A stretch of 64,000 nucleotides of DNA. Origin: Leucobacter viscericola (GTDB taxonomy: Bacteria; Actinomycetota; Actinomycetes; Actinomycetales; Microbacteriaceae). The position numbers were made by a program, and so were the translations under genes. Below are positions 28,401 to 36,011 of the stretch, piece by piece. The stretch covers positions 930,001-994,000 of the forward strand of contig NZ_CP049863.1 in NCBI RefSeq assembly GCF_011299575.1, read 5' to 3'. Position 1 is the first letter of the stretch, and every line of letters starts with the position of its first letter. The notes below the pieces were generated by a model, which was not told the DNA's origin, did no database searches, and saw nothing but the letters and a program-made list of their open reading frames with translations.

Positions 28401-30040
28401 AGCACTAGAACGATCACAGCGGGAGTTGGGGCAACGTTCGAGGCGGGAGCAAGCCGTTCACTCACATCAGAGGCACTCCCCTCGATTCGGGAGCGCAGTG
28501 AACTCGATTTCGCAGACTCAGCTCGCTGCATAATCAAGCCCTCAAGAGAGGTGAGAAGCGCGCCGGCGCTACGTTCGTCTGCTACCAAGTGCGGAGCATT
28601 CAATGGACTATATGCAGAATCGACATGAGGGATCCACTTCAGCCAGGCCCATTCGTCATTTGCCTGCGATTCGCTCGCGAATGCGGTGAAGACGAGGTCG
28701 GCCGGCGAGTGTAACGCGAGGAGCTGGATCAGCAACGAACGCGTCACAGACCCCGCCCAGAGGGGCGGCCCCGCAACTGCCAAAGACCCACACCTATCGA
28801 GCCGCTCAAGCACGGGCACGTTCGGTACGGTGTTGTATTTGTCGTGAAGATCAGTGAGGTCCGACCAATCATTCGCGGTGATCTTGCCTCGCGGCGGAAG
28901 TTTGATTTCTTTCCTGCTCGGAAGCGTCGCTTTCCCGAGGCGCAGTTCGAGAAATGCTCGATGCTCTGCCCGGCGAGTCCAGAGCTGCCGGGACCGACTG
29001 CTTGGCAGCGGCAATAATTCTTCTGGCGTGGGAGTTTCAGCGTTGCGTGCTTTCTGCTCCTCCTCAAAATTGAGTGCAAGTTCCTCACGAGCGAGAGCGA
29101 TCCCCTCTTCAAACTCCAGCTTCTTCCGTTTCAGTGTCTTCCGCTGTGTCAGACGGGTATCGACCCAGGTGCTCAGCATGATGAGCGGCGAGAGCGCAAT
29201 AAACACCAAGCTCATCATTGACTGCGTAACGAAATACAAGACGACCCCCATAAGCAGCGGGGAAATCATTGCGATGATTGGAAAACGTCCGGGATCCGGA
29301 GGATCCGGAGGCGCAGGGAGTTCGATCGGGTCGGGAGTGAAAACCGGGTCGACTTGAGGCGATTGGAGATGCAACACCGAGCTGCTCAACGGCGTTTGGG
29401 GTTTCGCGGGCGGCCCCACATCAATCCGAATCTTTACCGTTCCAATTTCTACTACGCACGAGCGATCAATACGTAGTACCCGCGATCGTTGTTCTTCCCG
29501 CAACCCTTGTTCGTTGAGAATGCCGATCCCGTTTGCCGAGCCAAGATCTTCAAGATCCAAGCCCGTGCTGGTGGTTCGCAACACAGCATGTCGCCTGGAA
29601 ACGCTTCGCTCGTGGAGCTCAATACGATTCGATCGGTCCCTACCAATCGGGTTCTCCCCCTGCACCGCAACGAAAGAGATTCCCTTTTGCACTCCTTCAA
29701 GAACGGTCAAGATAGCTACGGGAACTTTCGCGCGGGCTCCCTCTCCCGGTGCCGCTTCAAACACCGGCTCCACGCCACTGCCGGGCTGCAACCCCGATTC
29801 CCCAATCGGGTCCCCCGAATCAAGGATCAACGGCCCCCTATCAGCAAACCTCGCTTTGAGCGTTAGTGGGGCCTGCCGATGCATCGCAAACGGCAGCAGC
29901 TGAGGATCACCAGCACCCGCTCGAGCGAGGCCGCTTGCGACTTCTCCGACCGTAGCGGTCACATCAGCCGTTAAGGTGACGTCTCGATTCTGTCGTTGCG
30001 CGTGGTCTGCAAGACGGGTGAGGGTGACTCGGAGTTTCAT
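25454..30040 (-). CDS. Type VII secretion ATPase, EccC/EssC type with FHA domain
   Basis: A 1528-residue membrane-anchored FtsK/SpoIIIE-like motor. Residues 1-95 form a ubiquitin-like/YukD-like region; 110-205 an FHA domain (NPIGRDRSNRIELHERSVSRRHA...LGSANG); 253-292 two membrane helices; then three ATPase domains. The first (Walker A GGTTGSGKSE near residue 715, Walker B LIIVIDEFAAL near 820) looks complete; the second (GGSGSGKTSA near 1050) has LLLLDGFATF instead of DE; the third (GPAGSGRTTT near 1314) is more diverged. The fused FHA and single-chain motor resemble EssC of Firmicute-type systems. Divergent from the esx-like gene; no other membrane component is encoded in the window. Confidence 0.9.
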   Translation of the reverse strand: MKLRVTLTRLADHAQRQNRDVTLTADVTATVGEVASGLARAGAGDPQLLPFAMHRQAPLTLKARFADRGPLILDSGDPIGESGLQPGSGVEPVFEAAPGEGARAKVPVAILTVLEGVQKGISFVAVQGENPIGRDRSNRIELHERSVSRRHAVLRTTSTGLDLEDLGSANGIGILNEQGLREEQRSRVLRIDRSCVVEIGTVKIRIDVGPPAKPQTPLSSSVLHLQSPQVDPVFTPDPIELPAPPDPPDPGRFPIIAMISPLLMGVVLYFVTQSMMSLVFIALSPLIMLSTWVDTRLTQRKTLKRKKLEFEEGIALAREELALNFEEEQKARNAETPTPEELLPLPSSRSRQLWTRRAEHRAFLELRLGKATLPSRKEIKLPPRGKITANDWSDLTDLHDKYNTVPNVPVLERLDRCGSLAVAGPPLWAGSVTRSLLIQLLALHSPADLVFTAFASESQANDEWAWLKWIPHVDSAYSPLNAPHLVADERSAGALLTSLEGLIMQRAESAKSSSLRSRIEGSASDVSERLAPASNVAPTPAVIVLVLSDTIVDRTRLVGLAEDGADVGVHVLWLAPHIGAVPAACRTIVEVQEHSWQAHFVRQGESVPLTHLDFIDSPLAETFARALAPVVDAGARVLDESDFPRSVALGQIVSEDILGSRDAVLRNWEHSDSLVADWTPGAERDSGQLSAIVGQGSAGPVEIDLRTHGPHALVGGTTGSGKSEFLQTWILSLAANYAPDRLTFLLVDYKGGAAFADCVDLPHTVGLVTDLNTHLVRRALTSLRAELRYREELLAEKSAKDLIALERRGDPDAPPTLIIVIDEFAALVNEIPDFVDGVIDVAQRGRSLGLHLVMATQRPAGVIKDNLRANTNLRIGLRMADPADSSDVLGVKDAAFFAPETPGRAAVKVGAGRLTHFQAAYLGGRAESDHQEAVEIRDLVFGEHAPWALQPEIRQAAQQVKKGPRDIELLAENIRAASHQAALKQPRRPWVDQLPEVLPLTSLQNKRERSGTASEGFMFTLGLIDEPHLQRQSPYRINFSDVGNMAIFGGSGSGKTSALITTAVSAIERDSATRVFGLDMGGGRLSALTQLPNTGDVVPADEKDRVARLLGMLARTAASRVAGQEESAPPILLLLDGFATFRDVYEHASGGVTAFQDLVEIARSGRNVGIHVVLASERSANLPAALAASVPERLTFFHPSEADYQLLGVPAAALEDAPPGRAIRIGSDEEIQFALPSETSDPSDIDVELGNFAHALREEGVAEVEGIPEIPLHIARSEIVAQGGSMHSFAIDTVQMDPVDIPESGMLLVTGPAGSGRTTTIRTLIETCAHRANATGQRLEAVLISPRRSKLRDLAIWSSVADTPDTREAVIERLTLALGGRKADPVGLAMLPLIGDFSSPDPVEVPEPLAPVPFPLPGAEGLVVIEDIGGFDGSGNEDTLATLLKLLRRSEHTVIVEGENATLSTVWELATPLRGARWAIALQPDANDAPSIFTTPFTYAKRADYPPGRGLLARNGTLTGIHVGAPVE

Positions 30041-30243
30041 TCAAAAATCCGTTCCTGCCAGGAATCAAAAGGGCAATCGTGGCGGTCAAGACATATTAGG
30101 CCGTTATGAACTTGCACACTTGAATTAGGTGGGGGTAAATTGTGAACATTCAGAGATCTCTTTGAATATTGATATCTCGTGGTGGCCTAGATAAGAGTAT
30201 AGGTCTGCCATGACTCTGATTTATTAGACATTAGGAGTGGGCA
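30041..30243. promoter_or_regulatory. Divergent promoter region of the type VII locus
   Basis: A 203-bp AT-richer intergenic region between the ATPase gene and the esx-like gene. It contains the palindrome AGAGATCTCT (30152-30161) flanked by ATTC and TTGAAT, and a possible esx promoter with TTGATA at 30169-30174 and a weak -10 around 30190-30197. No small gene is evident. Confidence 0.4.
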
Positions 30244-30546
30244 ATGGCTGCAACAAACGTCAAGGTTAGTTACACGGAGATTCAGACCGCAGCGAGCAAT
30301 CTCGGTAACGGCAAGACCGAAATTACAGAGAAGCTGCGCTCCATGCAGACCCAGATCCAGAACCTCGTAACATCAGGCTTCGTAACAGATGTCGCGTCAA
30401 AAAAGTTCAACACCGCTTACACGACGTACACCACGAGCGCGAACACGTTGATCGCTCAGCTGACTGAGATTCAGAACTTCCTCACCGGCACTGCGTCCGC
30501 GATGCAGGATCTCGATACTCAGATCGCAAGCAAGATTAACTCCTAA
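30244..30546 (+). CDS. WXG100-size secreted protein (EsxA/ESAT-6-like)
   Basis: A 100-residue, all-helical protein of the size and helix-turn-helix pattern of WXG100 substrates of type VII secretion. Helix 1 is about residues 9-42 (EIQTAASNLGNGKTEITEKLRSMQTQIQNL), helix 2 about 48-95. At the turn the usual Trp-x-Gly is replaced by SGFVTDVAS, so it belongs to the divergent Esx proteins that keep only part of the motif. It is the first gene of the rightward operon, with TAGGAGTGG upstream, and faces the secretion ATPase. Confidence 0.82.
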   Translation: MAATNVKVSYTEIQTAASNLGNGKTEITEKLRSMQTQIQNLVTSGFVTDVASKKFNTAYTTYTTSANTLIAQLTEIQNFLTGTASAMQDLDTQIASKINS

Positions 30547-30551
30547 CCATT

Positions 30552-31091
30552 TTGCACCCGAGCAACACCTCGGATCACGAAGCAGCGGTCCATTCTGCCT
30601 CAATACCTGTGTCAAACGCGGGCACCGAGACAGAACGGCCGCTGCTTGTCGAGTTCGCTGAGTTATGGTCGCGAGGCCTCGCAGACGAAGAGAAGCTTTG
30701 GCAACTCTTCGATGTGTGCGAGATGTACATGTATCGCCCCGACTACTTCGGAGCACCCGTGTTTCAGAACGAAAATGTGCTGATGACTCCGGTGTTCTCC
30801 ACGGAAGATCTCCTCGGCGAATTCGTCGCTGCGTCCCCTGCACTCGGCGTCGAGAGTGGTGCTGAGGGGTTTGACTGGGTACGCATTACGGGCGCCCAAC
30901 TGTTTGGGCTTCCGATCCGTGCTCGTTACCTCGGCATCGACCTCGGGCTCGAGCACGGTGTCGTGTTGGATCTTGCGGCTCGGCAAGATCCTCCTCCGCT
31001 CGCGAATAATGCTCCCCCGTTTGGTATCAATCTTGAGATCGGTCCGGACGGCAACACACTTAACGCCCACCTTCGAGAGGATGTGTCTTAG
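30552..31091 (+). CDS. SseB-like domain protein
   Basis: A 179-residue protein beginning at a TTG (30552), 5 bp after the esx-like stop. The central region (WQLFDVCEMYMYRPDYFGAPVFQNENVLMTPVFSTEDLLGEF...GLPIRARYLGIDLG...GVVLDLA) resembles the SseB N-terminal domain, a fold found in many proteins near type VII and other secretion loci; its role there is unknown. No signal peptide or membrane segment. The last 49 bp are duplicated at 36012-36060, showing that its 3' end is part of the recombining cassette. Confidence 0.6.
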   Translation: MHPSNTSDHEAAVHSASIPVSNAGTETERPLLVEFAELWSRGLADEEKLWQLFDVCEMYMYRPDYFGAPVFQNENVLMTPVFSTEDLLGEFVAASPALGVESGAEGFDWVRITGAQLFGLPIRARYLGIDLGLEHGVVLDLAARQDPPPLANNAPPFGINLEIGPDGNTLNAHLREDVS

Positions 31092-31094
31092 GTT

Positions 31095-31388
31095 ATGGCT
31101 TCTCTCCAGCTCTCTCCTCAACACTTTCGTAATGGTGCGACGAACGCGTCGACCATCGGGTCCGCGATCACGAACCTTCCCGTCCGCCACCTCAACAATG
31201 GTGACCTCGGCCACGCAGGCGTCGCCGCCGCACTCACCGGGTTCCGAGACGCCTGGATCACGGAACTCGCACTCCGTAAAAAAGCTGCGACCGAAGCGAA
31301 ACAACTCCTCATCAACGCCGCGACCGATACCGAACGCGTCGATACCCTTCTCGCGAACGCTGCCGCCCGTATCGGTAACAAAAAATGA
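31095..31388 (+). CDS. Small helical partner protein of the effectors
   Basis: A 97-residue, charged, mainly helical protein without signal peptide. It ends in ARIGNKK and overlaps the toxin start as ATGA. No family was recognised; by position and size it could be a dedicated partner/chaperone that forms a heterodimer with the effector's N-terminal helical domain, as the small Lap proteins do for LXG toxins (analogy only). A paralogue lies at 36064-36324 and fragments occur near 33232-33277 and 38135-38156. Confidence 0.6.
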   Translation: MASLQLSPQHFRNGATNASTIGSAITNLPVRHLNNGDLGHAGVAAALTGFRDAWITELALRKKAATEAKQLLINAATDTERVDTLLANAAARIGNKK

Positions 31389-31957
31389 GCATCTCGGGTG
31401 CCGCGTCCGCGGAAGCGTTGATCCCGGGAAACCCGGCCCACATCCAACACGCGTTAGACACCGTCACGTCCGGGGTTGATCCCGCACGACATATCCAGAC
31501 TGCGTGGGGGCAGATGCGGATCCCGGGCTGGCAAGGCAAAGCCGCGAACGCGTGGAAGCCGTTCACCCCTCGCGAAGCGACCTACATGGGGAAAGCCCCC
31601 ACTGCGATGGGAATGGTTGCGTCTGCGCTTGCCGACTACCAGACCGCGTTCAACACCGCACGGGCAGAAGCACAAGCCGCGATCATGGACGCGCAGGCCG
31701 CTGAACGCCTCACCAGTGACGCACAAACCAGTTACCGTGACGCGATCCGGAAAGCCGCTACCGCGAAACCTGGCACTCCCGACGCGAAAGTTGCCCCGTA
31801 CACAGATCCCGGAGCGGTCCCGCTGCAGAACGCGCAAACCAGGCTCGATACCGCCCGCACCACACTCAACAATGCAGGCAACACGACCGCGGCAACGATC
31901 CAACAAGCCGCCCTCAAAACCTCCAACGTGAAGCCCACCATCACCGGCGCCGGACAC
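31353..31957 (+). repeat. 605-bp effector N-terminal repeat, copy 1
   Basis: Nearly identical to 33246-33850 (a few substitutions seen). It spans the end of the partner gene and the first ~190 codons of effector 1. Outside it the two effectors are unrelated. Confidence 0.9.
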
Positions 31958-32773
31958 ATACGACCCACCGCAAACATCCCGGTGAGCCCCAACACAGCCC
32001 CTGATTTGTCGCACGGTTTTGAAGTCCTGCGAGGGATCGCGCTTGGATTATGGGATTTAATCTGGGATAACTTTACGCCTAAGCAACTGTATGAGCAGTT
32101 CATGGCGATACCGAAAACGCCTGAAGAAATAAAAAAGTATGAGGCCGCGCGAAAACTATTGATGGATGCGTTTGCGGCCGATCCGCTCGGCGTGTTCAAG
32201 TACGGACTAAAAGCATACTGGGACAGTTTGATCCGCAAAGATCTATGGGATAAGAACCCGGGCGAAGCGCAGGGACGCTTGATGTTCGACGCGCTCTTGT
32301 TCGCGATCCCGGCAGCGGGCTGGGCTAGCAAGGGATCACGGGCCGCAGGTGCGGCCAAAAACACCTTCAAGAAACCACCCAAACCCGACCTACCACCCGT
32401 CAACAAAGGAAGCGGGAAGAAAAGCAACTCTGGCGGAGGTAAAAACACCATAAAATCGCCAAAGGATAAGCCCTACACCATGGCGCAACCCCCGAAAGTC
32501 AACAACGCGGATCTACAGAATCGACTCAACCAAGCTTACATACGCCCCGGAGAGACTTCGCAGATCGCGGGTGATGGATCCCTTACTACGGCAATCAGGT
32601 ACGAATTACGAACCGGAGAAAAAGTCGGTGGAAGTGATCACGTTAAGAAGGGTATAAATGTCAGCAACAGCATCAAGAAATGGTTGCGTTTAAATCCACA
32701 AGGTGACCCGCTTGACATTCAGACCGCTCAACGAATATTGAAGGAAATCGAGGACGCTCTTAATGGAAAATAA
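31385..32773 (+). CDS. Polymorphic toxin 1, putative type VII effector
   Basis: A 462-residue protein with modular build. Residues 1-190 are a helical delivery domain with a WXG-like turn (GQMRIPGWQGKAANAW) shared with effector 2. Residues ~205-310 form a linker/pre-toxin region containing LGLWDLIWDNF and a hydrophobic GRLMFDALLFAIPAAG. A Pro/Lys/Gly-rich spacer follows, then a C-terminal toxin domain from about 375 (IRPGETSQIAGDGSLTTAI...KKGINVSNSIKKWL...AQRILKEIEDAL). The toxin family is not identified; the layout is that of polymorphic toxins. Its end overlaps the first immunity gene by 11 nt. Confidence 0.78.
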   Translation: MSISGAASAEALIPGNPAHIQHALDTVTSGVDPARHIQTAWGQMRIPGWQGKAANAWKPFTPREATYMGKAPTAMGMVASALADYQTAFNTARAEAQAAIMDAQAAERLTSDAQTSYRDAIRKAATAKPGTPDAKVAPYTDPGAVPLQNAQTRLDTARTTLNNAGNTTAATIQQAALKTSNVKPTITGAGHIRPTANIPVSPNTAPDLSHGFEVLRGIALGLWDLIWDNFTPKQLYEQFMAIPKTPEEIKKYEAARKLLMDAFAADPLGVFKYGLKAYWDSLIRKDLWDKNPGEAQGRLMFDALLFAIPAAGWASKGSRAAGAAKNTFKKPPKPDLPPVNKGSGKKSNSGGGKNTIKSPKDKPYTMAQPPKVNNADLQNRLNQAYIRPGETSQIAGDGSLTTAIRYELRTGEKVGGSDHVKKGINVSNSIKKWLRLNPQGDPLDIQTAQRILKEIEDALNGK

Positions 32774-33128
32774 CGACTCGCCCACAACCCCAGAGGATAA
32801 CGATTTTTGTGCAGCCCTAGCTAACAGAGTTCATGATTTAACCCCGCTTTGGGAGGAACACATGAACGACCCTATCGACGAACCACTCCCTTACATATTC
32901 ATGTCAGATGTGGCTCGGTGGGCGGAAGCGAACGCTGTCGAGCACGAAGATACTGTTCTCCAAATCCTCTCCATACTTAATGATGGTTACCTTCATGGTC
33001 AAGGTGATGTTCCCAACCTCATTCGGGTCGGTTTCGGGGAATCTATCTTGATTGATACGCCGTTGGTTCCGCTGCTTACTGGCGAGTTACGAAAGTGGCA
33101 CAACCTCGATTTTGGGTTAAACAACTAA
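32763..33128 (+). CDS. Putative immunity protein, family A copy 1
   Basis: A 121-residue acidic cytosolic protein, translated from an ATG overlapping the toxin 1 stop, the expected place for its immunity protein. Family signature: PEDNDFCAAL, PYIFMSDVARWAEANA, GDVPNLIRVGFGES and a final LTGELRKW. Five relatives follow (36908, 38170, 38626, 39148, 40950). It may belong to the DUF7674-type immunity proteins (recalled, not checked). The copy at 39148 is almost identical, which suggests recent duplication. Confidence 0.72.
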   Translation: MENNDSPTTPEDNDFCAALANRVHDLTPLWEEHMNDPIDEPLPYIFMSDVARWAEANAVEHEDTVLQILSILNDGYLHGQGDVPNLIRVGFGESILIDTPLVPLLTGELRKWHNLDFGLNN

Positions 33129-33277
33129 CAGCTTTGCTCTCGGGGATCAGTATCGGCAACGCAGACGTGGACATACTCAAGCCACCACCCAAACCGGACC
33201 TATTCCTCTGTCGGCAAGGGCAACAGTCCCCTCCTCATCAATGCCGCGAACGCTGCCGCCCGTATCGGTAACAAAAA
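33129..33277 (+). pseudogene. Scrap of effector and partner genes
   Basis: A stretch between immunity A1 and effector 2 containing debris: a piece encoding KPPPKPDL, as in the effector 1 spacer, and CTCCTCATCAA..GCCGCGA plus the last ~12 codons of the partner gene (AANAAARIGNKK). A similar scrap follows the duplicated immunity gene at 39514-39630. Confidence 0.6.
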
Positions 33278-33850
33278 ATGAGCATCTCGGGTGCCGCGTC
33301 CGCGGAAGCGTTGATCCCGGGAAACCCGGCCCACATCCAACTCGCGTTAGACACCGTCACGTCCGGGGTTGATCCCGCACGACATATCCAGACTGCGTGG
33401 GGGCAGATGCGGATCCCGGGCTGGCAAGGCAAAGCCGCGAACGCGTGGAAGCCGTTCACCCCTCGCGAAGCGACCTACATGGGGAAAGCCCCCACTGCGA
33501 TGGGAATGGTTGCGTCTGCGCTTGCCGACTACCAGACCGCGTTCAACACCGCACGGGCAGAAGCACAAGCCGCGATCATGGACGCGCAGGCCGCTGAACG
33601 CCTCACCAGTGACGCACAAACCAGTTACCGTGACGCGATCCGGAAAGCCGCTACCGCGAAACCTGGCACTCCCGACGCGAAAGTTGCCCCGTACACAGAT
33701 CCCGGAGCGGTCCCGCTGCAGAACGCGCAAACCAGGCTCGATACCGCCCGCACCACACTCAACAATGCAGGCAACACGACCGCGGCAACGATCCAACAAG
33801 CCGCCCTCAAAACCTCTAACGTGAAGCCCACCATCACCGGCGCCGGACAC
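33246..33850 (+). repeat. 605-bp effector N-terminal repeat, copy 2
   Basis: Second copy of 31353-31957; visible differences are few (for example CTC for CAC at effector codon ~21). The left junction falls inside the partner gene, the right one at GGCGCCGGACAC, after which the coding sequences are unrelated. Confidence 0.9.
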
Positions 33851-34711
33851 GTGAAACCCACAATCAGGCCGGCTGCAGCATCGAAGTCTTCTGCTCCAGC
33901 TATTGAGTGGTGGGATCAGATCCTCGAGTTTCCTGGCCGTCTCGTTGAAGGCTTTCTGCTGCAAGGCACTGAAACCGCTATTGGCATGTGGCAGATGCTG
34001 CCGTTTACGTACATGATCGATGAGCTCTTTGGTGGTGAGAGCTGGATGGATCGCTACGGCGAGTTTTGGGGCAATATCGGCAAAGCGATTGCCGCCGACC
34101 CATGGAGTATTCCTCGAGAGATTGTTCTAGACTTCTTCGCTGCCGATCATTGGAACGGATACGCCGGAGAAGGCGTCGGCCGAGTGTTCTTCAATGTCGC
34201 TTCGATCGTTGTGGCACCAGCAAAACTCGCCAAACTCGGAAAAGTCGGGAAAGTTGCTTCGAAGGTTGAAAACGTCTTCAAGAGCGTGGATGATCTCGCG
34301 TTGAATTTCTTTGGTAAGAATAACGCCGGGAAACCAATCAAGATTGGCGACAAGACCATCAAGGATCTTAACCTTGCAAATAAGCCCGAAAAGGTTCGGG
34401 TGATGGATGCGACACCATTCAAAACGCAAGCAAAATTGAAGGAAGCAGTTCTCGATTATGCTGAGGAGATCGCAGGGAAACCACTCAACAAAGTGGATAT
34501 GCCTGACGGCTCAGATTTGTGGAATGTCAAGGTTGAACGCCCTGACGGAACGCAAGTGGTCGTCAACGTGCGTGAGAAATCAACGACCAAGAACAAAAAT
34601 GATGCCGACGTGGGACTCACACTAGAAATTATTGATAAAGACCATTGGCAGGCAAACGGCTGGCCTAAAGCACAACTTGAGTTGAAGTTCGGATGGGGTA
34701 CAAAACAATGA
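33278..34711 (+). CDS. Polymorphic toxin 2, putative type VII effector
   Basis: A 477-residue protein whose first ~190 residues are those of effector 1 apart from single changes. The middle (about 205-335) has amphipathic and hydrophobic segments (FPGRLVEGFLLQGTETAIG; GRVFFNVASIVVAPAKLAKLGKVG) like a pre-toxin/translocation region. The C-terminal ~120 residues (from about 355; KTIKDLNLANKPEKVRVM...WNVKVERPDGTQVVVNVREKS...LELKFGWGTKQ) are unlike effector 1 and not recognised. Its own partner gene is missing, only the 3' scrap remains. The stop overlaps immunity B1 as ATGA. Confidence 0.78.
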   Translation: MSISGAASAEALIPGNPAHIQLALDTVTSGVDPARHIQTAWGQMRIPGWQGKAANAWKPFTPREATYMGKAPTAMGMVASALADYQTAFNTARAEAQAAIMDAQAAERLTSDAQTSYRDAIRKAATAKPGTPDAKVAPYTDPGAVPLQNAQTRLDTARTTLNNAGNTTAATIQQAALKTSNVKPTITGAGHVKPTIRPAAASKSSAPAIEWWDQILEFPGRLVEGFLLQGTETAIGMWQMLPFTYMIDELFGGESWMDRYGEFWGNIGKAIAADPWSIPREIVLDFFAADHWNGYAGEGVGRVFFNVASIVVAPAKLAKLGKVGKVASKVENVFKSVDDLALNFFGKNNAGKPIKIGDKTIKDLNLANKPEKVRVMDATPFKTQAKLKEAVLDYAEEIAGKPLNKVDMPDGSDLWNVKVERPDGTQVVVNVREKSTTKNKNDADVGLTLEIIDKDHWQANGWPKAQLELKFGWGTKQ

Positions 34712-35304
34712 ATTTCAGTGTCGAGCAGTTGCTTTGGATATTCGAAGTCACTGAAGAAGACGATCTTAACGGAATCTGGATTTATTTTGACTCCGATTCT
34801 TCCGATATAAGACCACCGCTGGGCATTCCTTCGATGTCGTTTGAGGAGCGCCGCGGAGCGTTCATAGATCTACTGACAGTTTTACTTCATAAGGGTTACA
34901 TCCGTTTTGTGCAGCAATGGGAGGAAGGCGAACCAGAGCTTGCTGGATCGATTTCCGAGCAGATTGAGGTACTAAACGCTTCCCTGCCTCACAGTAGAGA
35001 AGAACTCAAAGTCGATGGTCATGATGACATCTGGTTTATTGCGAGATGCCCGGTGGACATTGTCTGGTCTTGGCCAGGACGCAATCCTGAACCGCTGTTT
35101 CCAGGCCATAATCCCCGCTTTTCATACATTGATGACTACGCATCTTGGGATGGTCGGATTGATCCGGAATGGTCGAACTGGAAATTCACTCAAGGGCGCC
35201 TGCGTCTAGATGACTTTTCATCAGAAGAAGAAGCCTCAGCATTCTGGAAAGCGCACCCGAACTATTTCCAAGACACGCCCCGTATTGAACGAATCATCGA
35301 GTAA
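34708..35304 (+). CDS. Putative immunity protein, family B copy 1
   Basis: A 198-residue protein starting at the ATG that overlaps the toxin 2 stop; an ATG 15 nt upstream is possible but the paralogues start here. Shared blocks: FEERR..F..LL, CP.DIVW.WPGRNPEPLFPGHNPR, WDGRIDPEWS and DDFSSEEEASAFWKAHPNY. Rich in Trp and acidic residues, no signal peptide. Family not identified; location makes it the immunity protein of toxin 2. Confidence 0.7.
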   Translation: MNFSVEQLLWIFEVTEEDDLNGIWIYFDSDSSDIRPPLGIPSMSFEERRGAFIDLLTVLLHKGYIRFVQQWEEGEPELAGSISEQIEVLNASLPHSREELKVDGHDDIWFIARCPVDIVWSWPGRNPEPLFPGHNPRFSYIDDYASWDGRIDPEWSNWKFTQGRLRLDDFSSEEEASAFWKAHPNYFQDTPRIERIIE

Positions 35305-35347
35305 GACTTCCGCTTGTTTTCTCCACGAAGCTGGTCCGGTTGGCCCG

Positions 35348-35384
35348 ACGAACGATTTGAGTTGAAGTTCGGATGAGGTACAAA
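35348..35384 (+). pseudogene. 3' scrap of a toxin 2-type gene
   Basis: GAGTTGAAGTTCGGATG-A-GGTACAAA matches the end of toxin 2 (GAGTTGAAGTTCGGATGGGGTACAAA), here broken by a TGA. It lies directly before immunity B2, so the toxin that once accompanied B2 has been lost except for its last codons. Confidence 0.65.
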
Positions 35385-35981
35385 GTGACACGTTTTACTA
35401 CTGAGCAGTTGCTTTGGATGCTCGAAGGTGCAGACGATAGCAATCTGGACAGTATCTGGGATTATTTTGATGCCGAGCCAACAGCAATTGAACCGCCGAT
35501 GGAGATCGTGTCGTTGCCATTTGAGGAGCGCCGTGAAGCGTTCTTAGAACTGCTCTCATTTTTACTCGAGAAGGGGTACATCCGTTTTGCGTGGCAGTGG
35601 AAAGAAGGGGAACCATACCTGACCGGTTCCATTCCTGAGCAGATTCAGGCGCTGCGCGAGGCTCTCCCCAGCAATGACGAAGGGCTCCTCTTGAACGATC
35701 TCCCTGTCTGGTTTTTTTCAAGGTGTCCGATAGACGTTGTGTGGGCTTGGCCGGGCCGCAATCCTGAACCATTGTTCCCTGGCCACAATCCGAGGTACAC
35801 ATACATAGATCCTCGAGCGTCTTGGGATGGTCGGATTGATCCGGAATGGTCGCACTGGAAATTCACTCCAGGGCGTTTGCGTCTAGATGACTTTTCGTCA
35901 GAGGAAGTAGCGTCAGCATTCTGGAAAGCGCACCCGAACTACCTCCAAGACACACCCCTCATTGAACGAATCATCGAGTAA
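35385..35981 (+). CDS. Putative immunity protein, family B copy 2 (orphan)
   Basis: A 198-residue paralogue of immunity B1 beginning at GTG 35385 (VTRFTTEQLLW, matching MTRFTAEQLLW of copy 3); an ATG at 35373 is also in frame. The last ~55 codons are almost identical to copies 1 and 3, whereas the first two-thirds vary more, as expected if specificity resides there. No intact toxin precedes it. Confidence 0.68.
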   Translation: MTRFTTEQLLWMLEGADDSNLDSIWDYFDAEPTAIEPPMEIVSLPFEERREAFLELLSFLLEKGYIRFAWQWKEGEPYLTGSIPEQIQALREALPSNDEGLLLNDLPVWFFSRCPIDVVWAWPGRNPEPLFPGHNPRYTYIDPRASWDGRIDPEWSHWKFTPGRLRLDDFSSEEVASAFWKAHPNYLQDTPLIERIIE

Positions 35982-36011
35982 GACTCTCGCTTGATTTCTC
36001 CGCGAAGTTAA

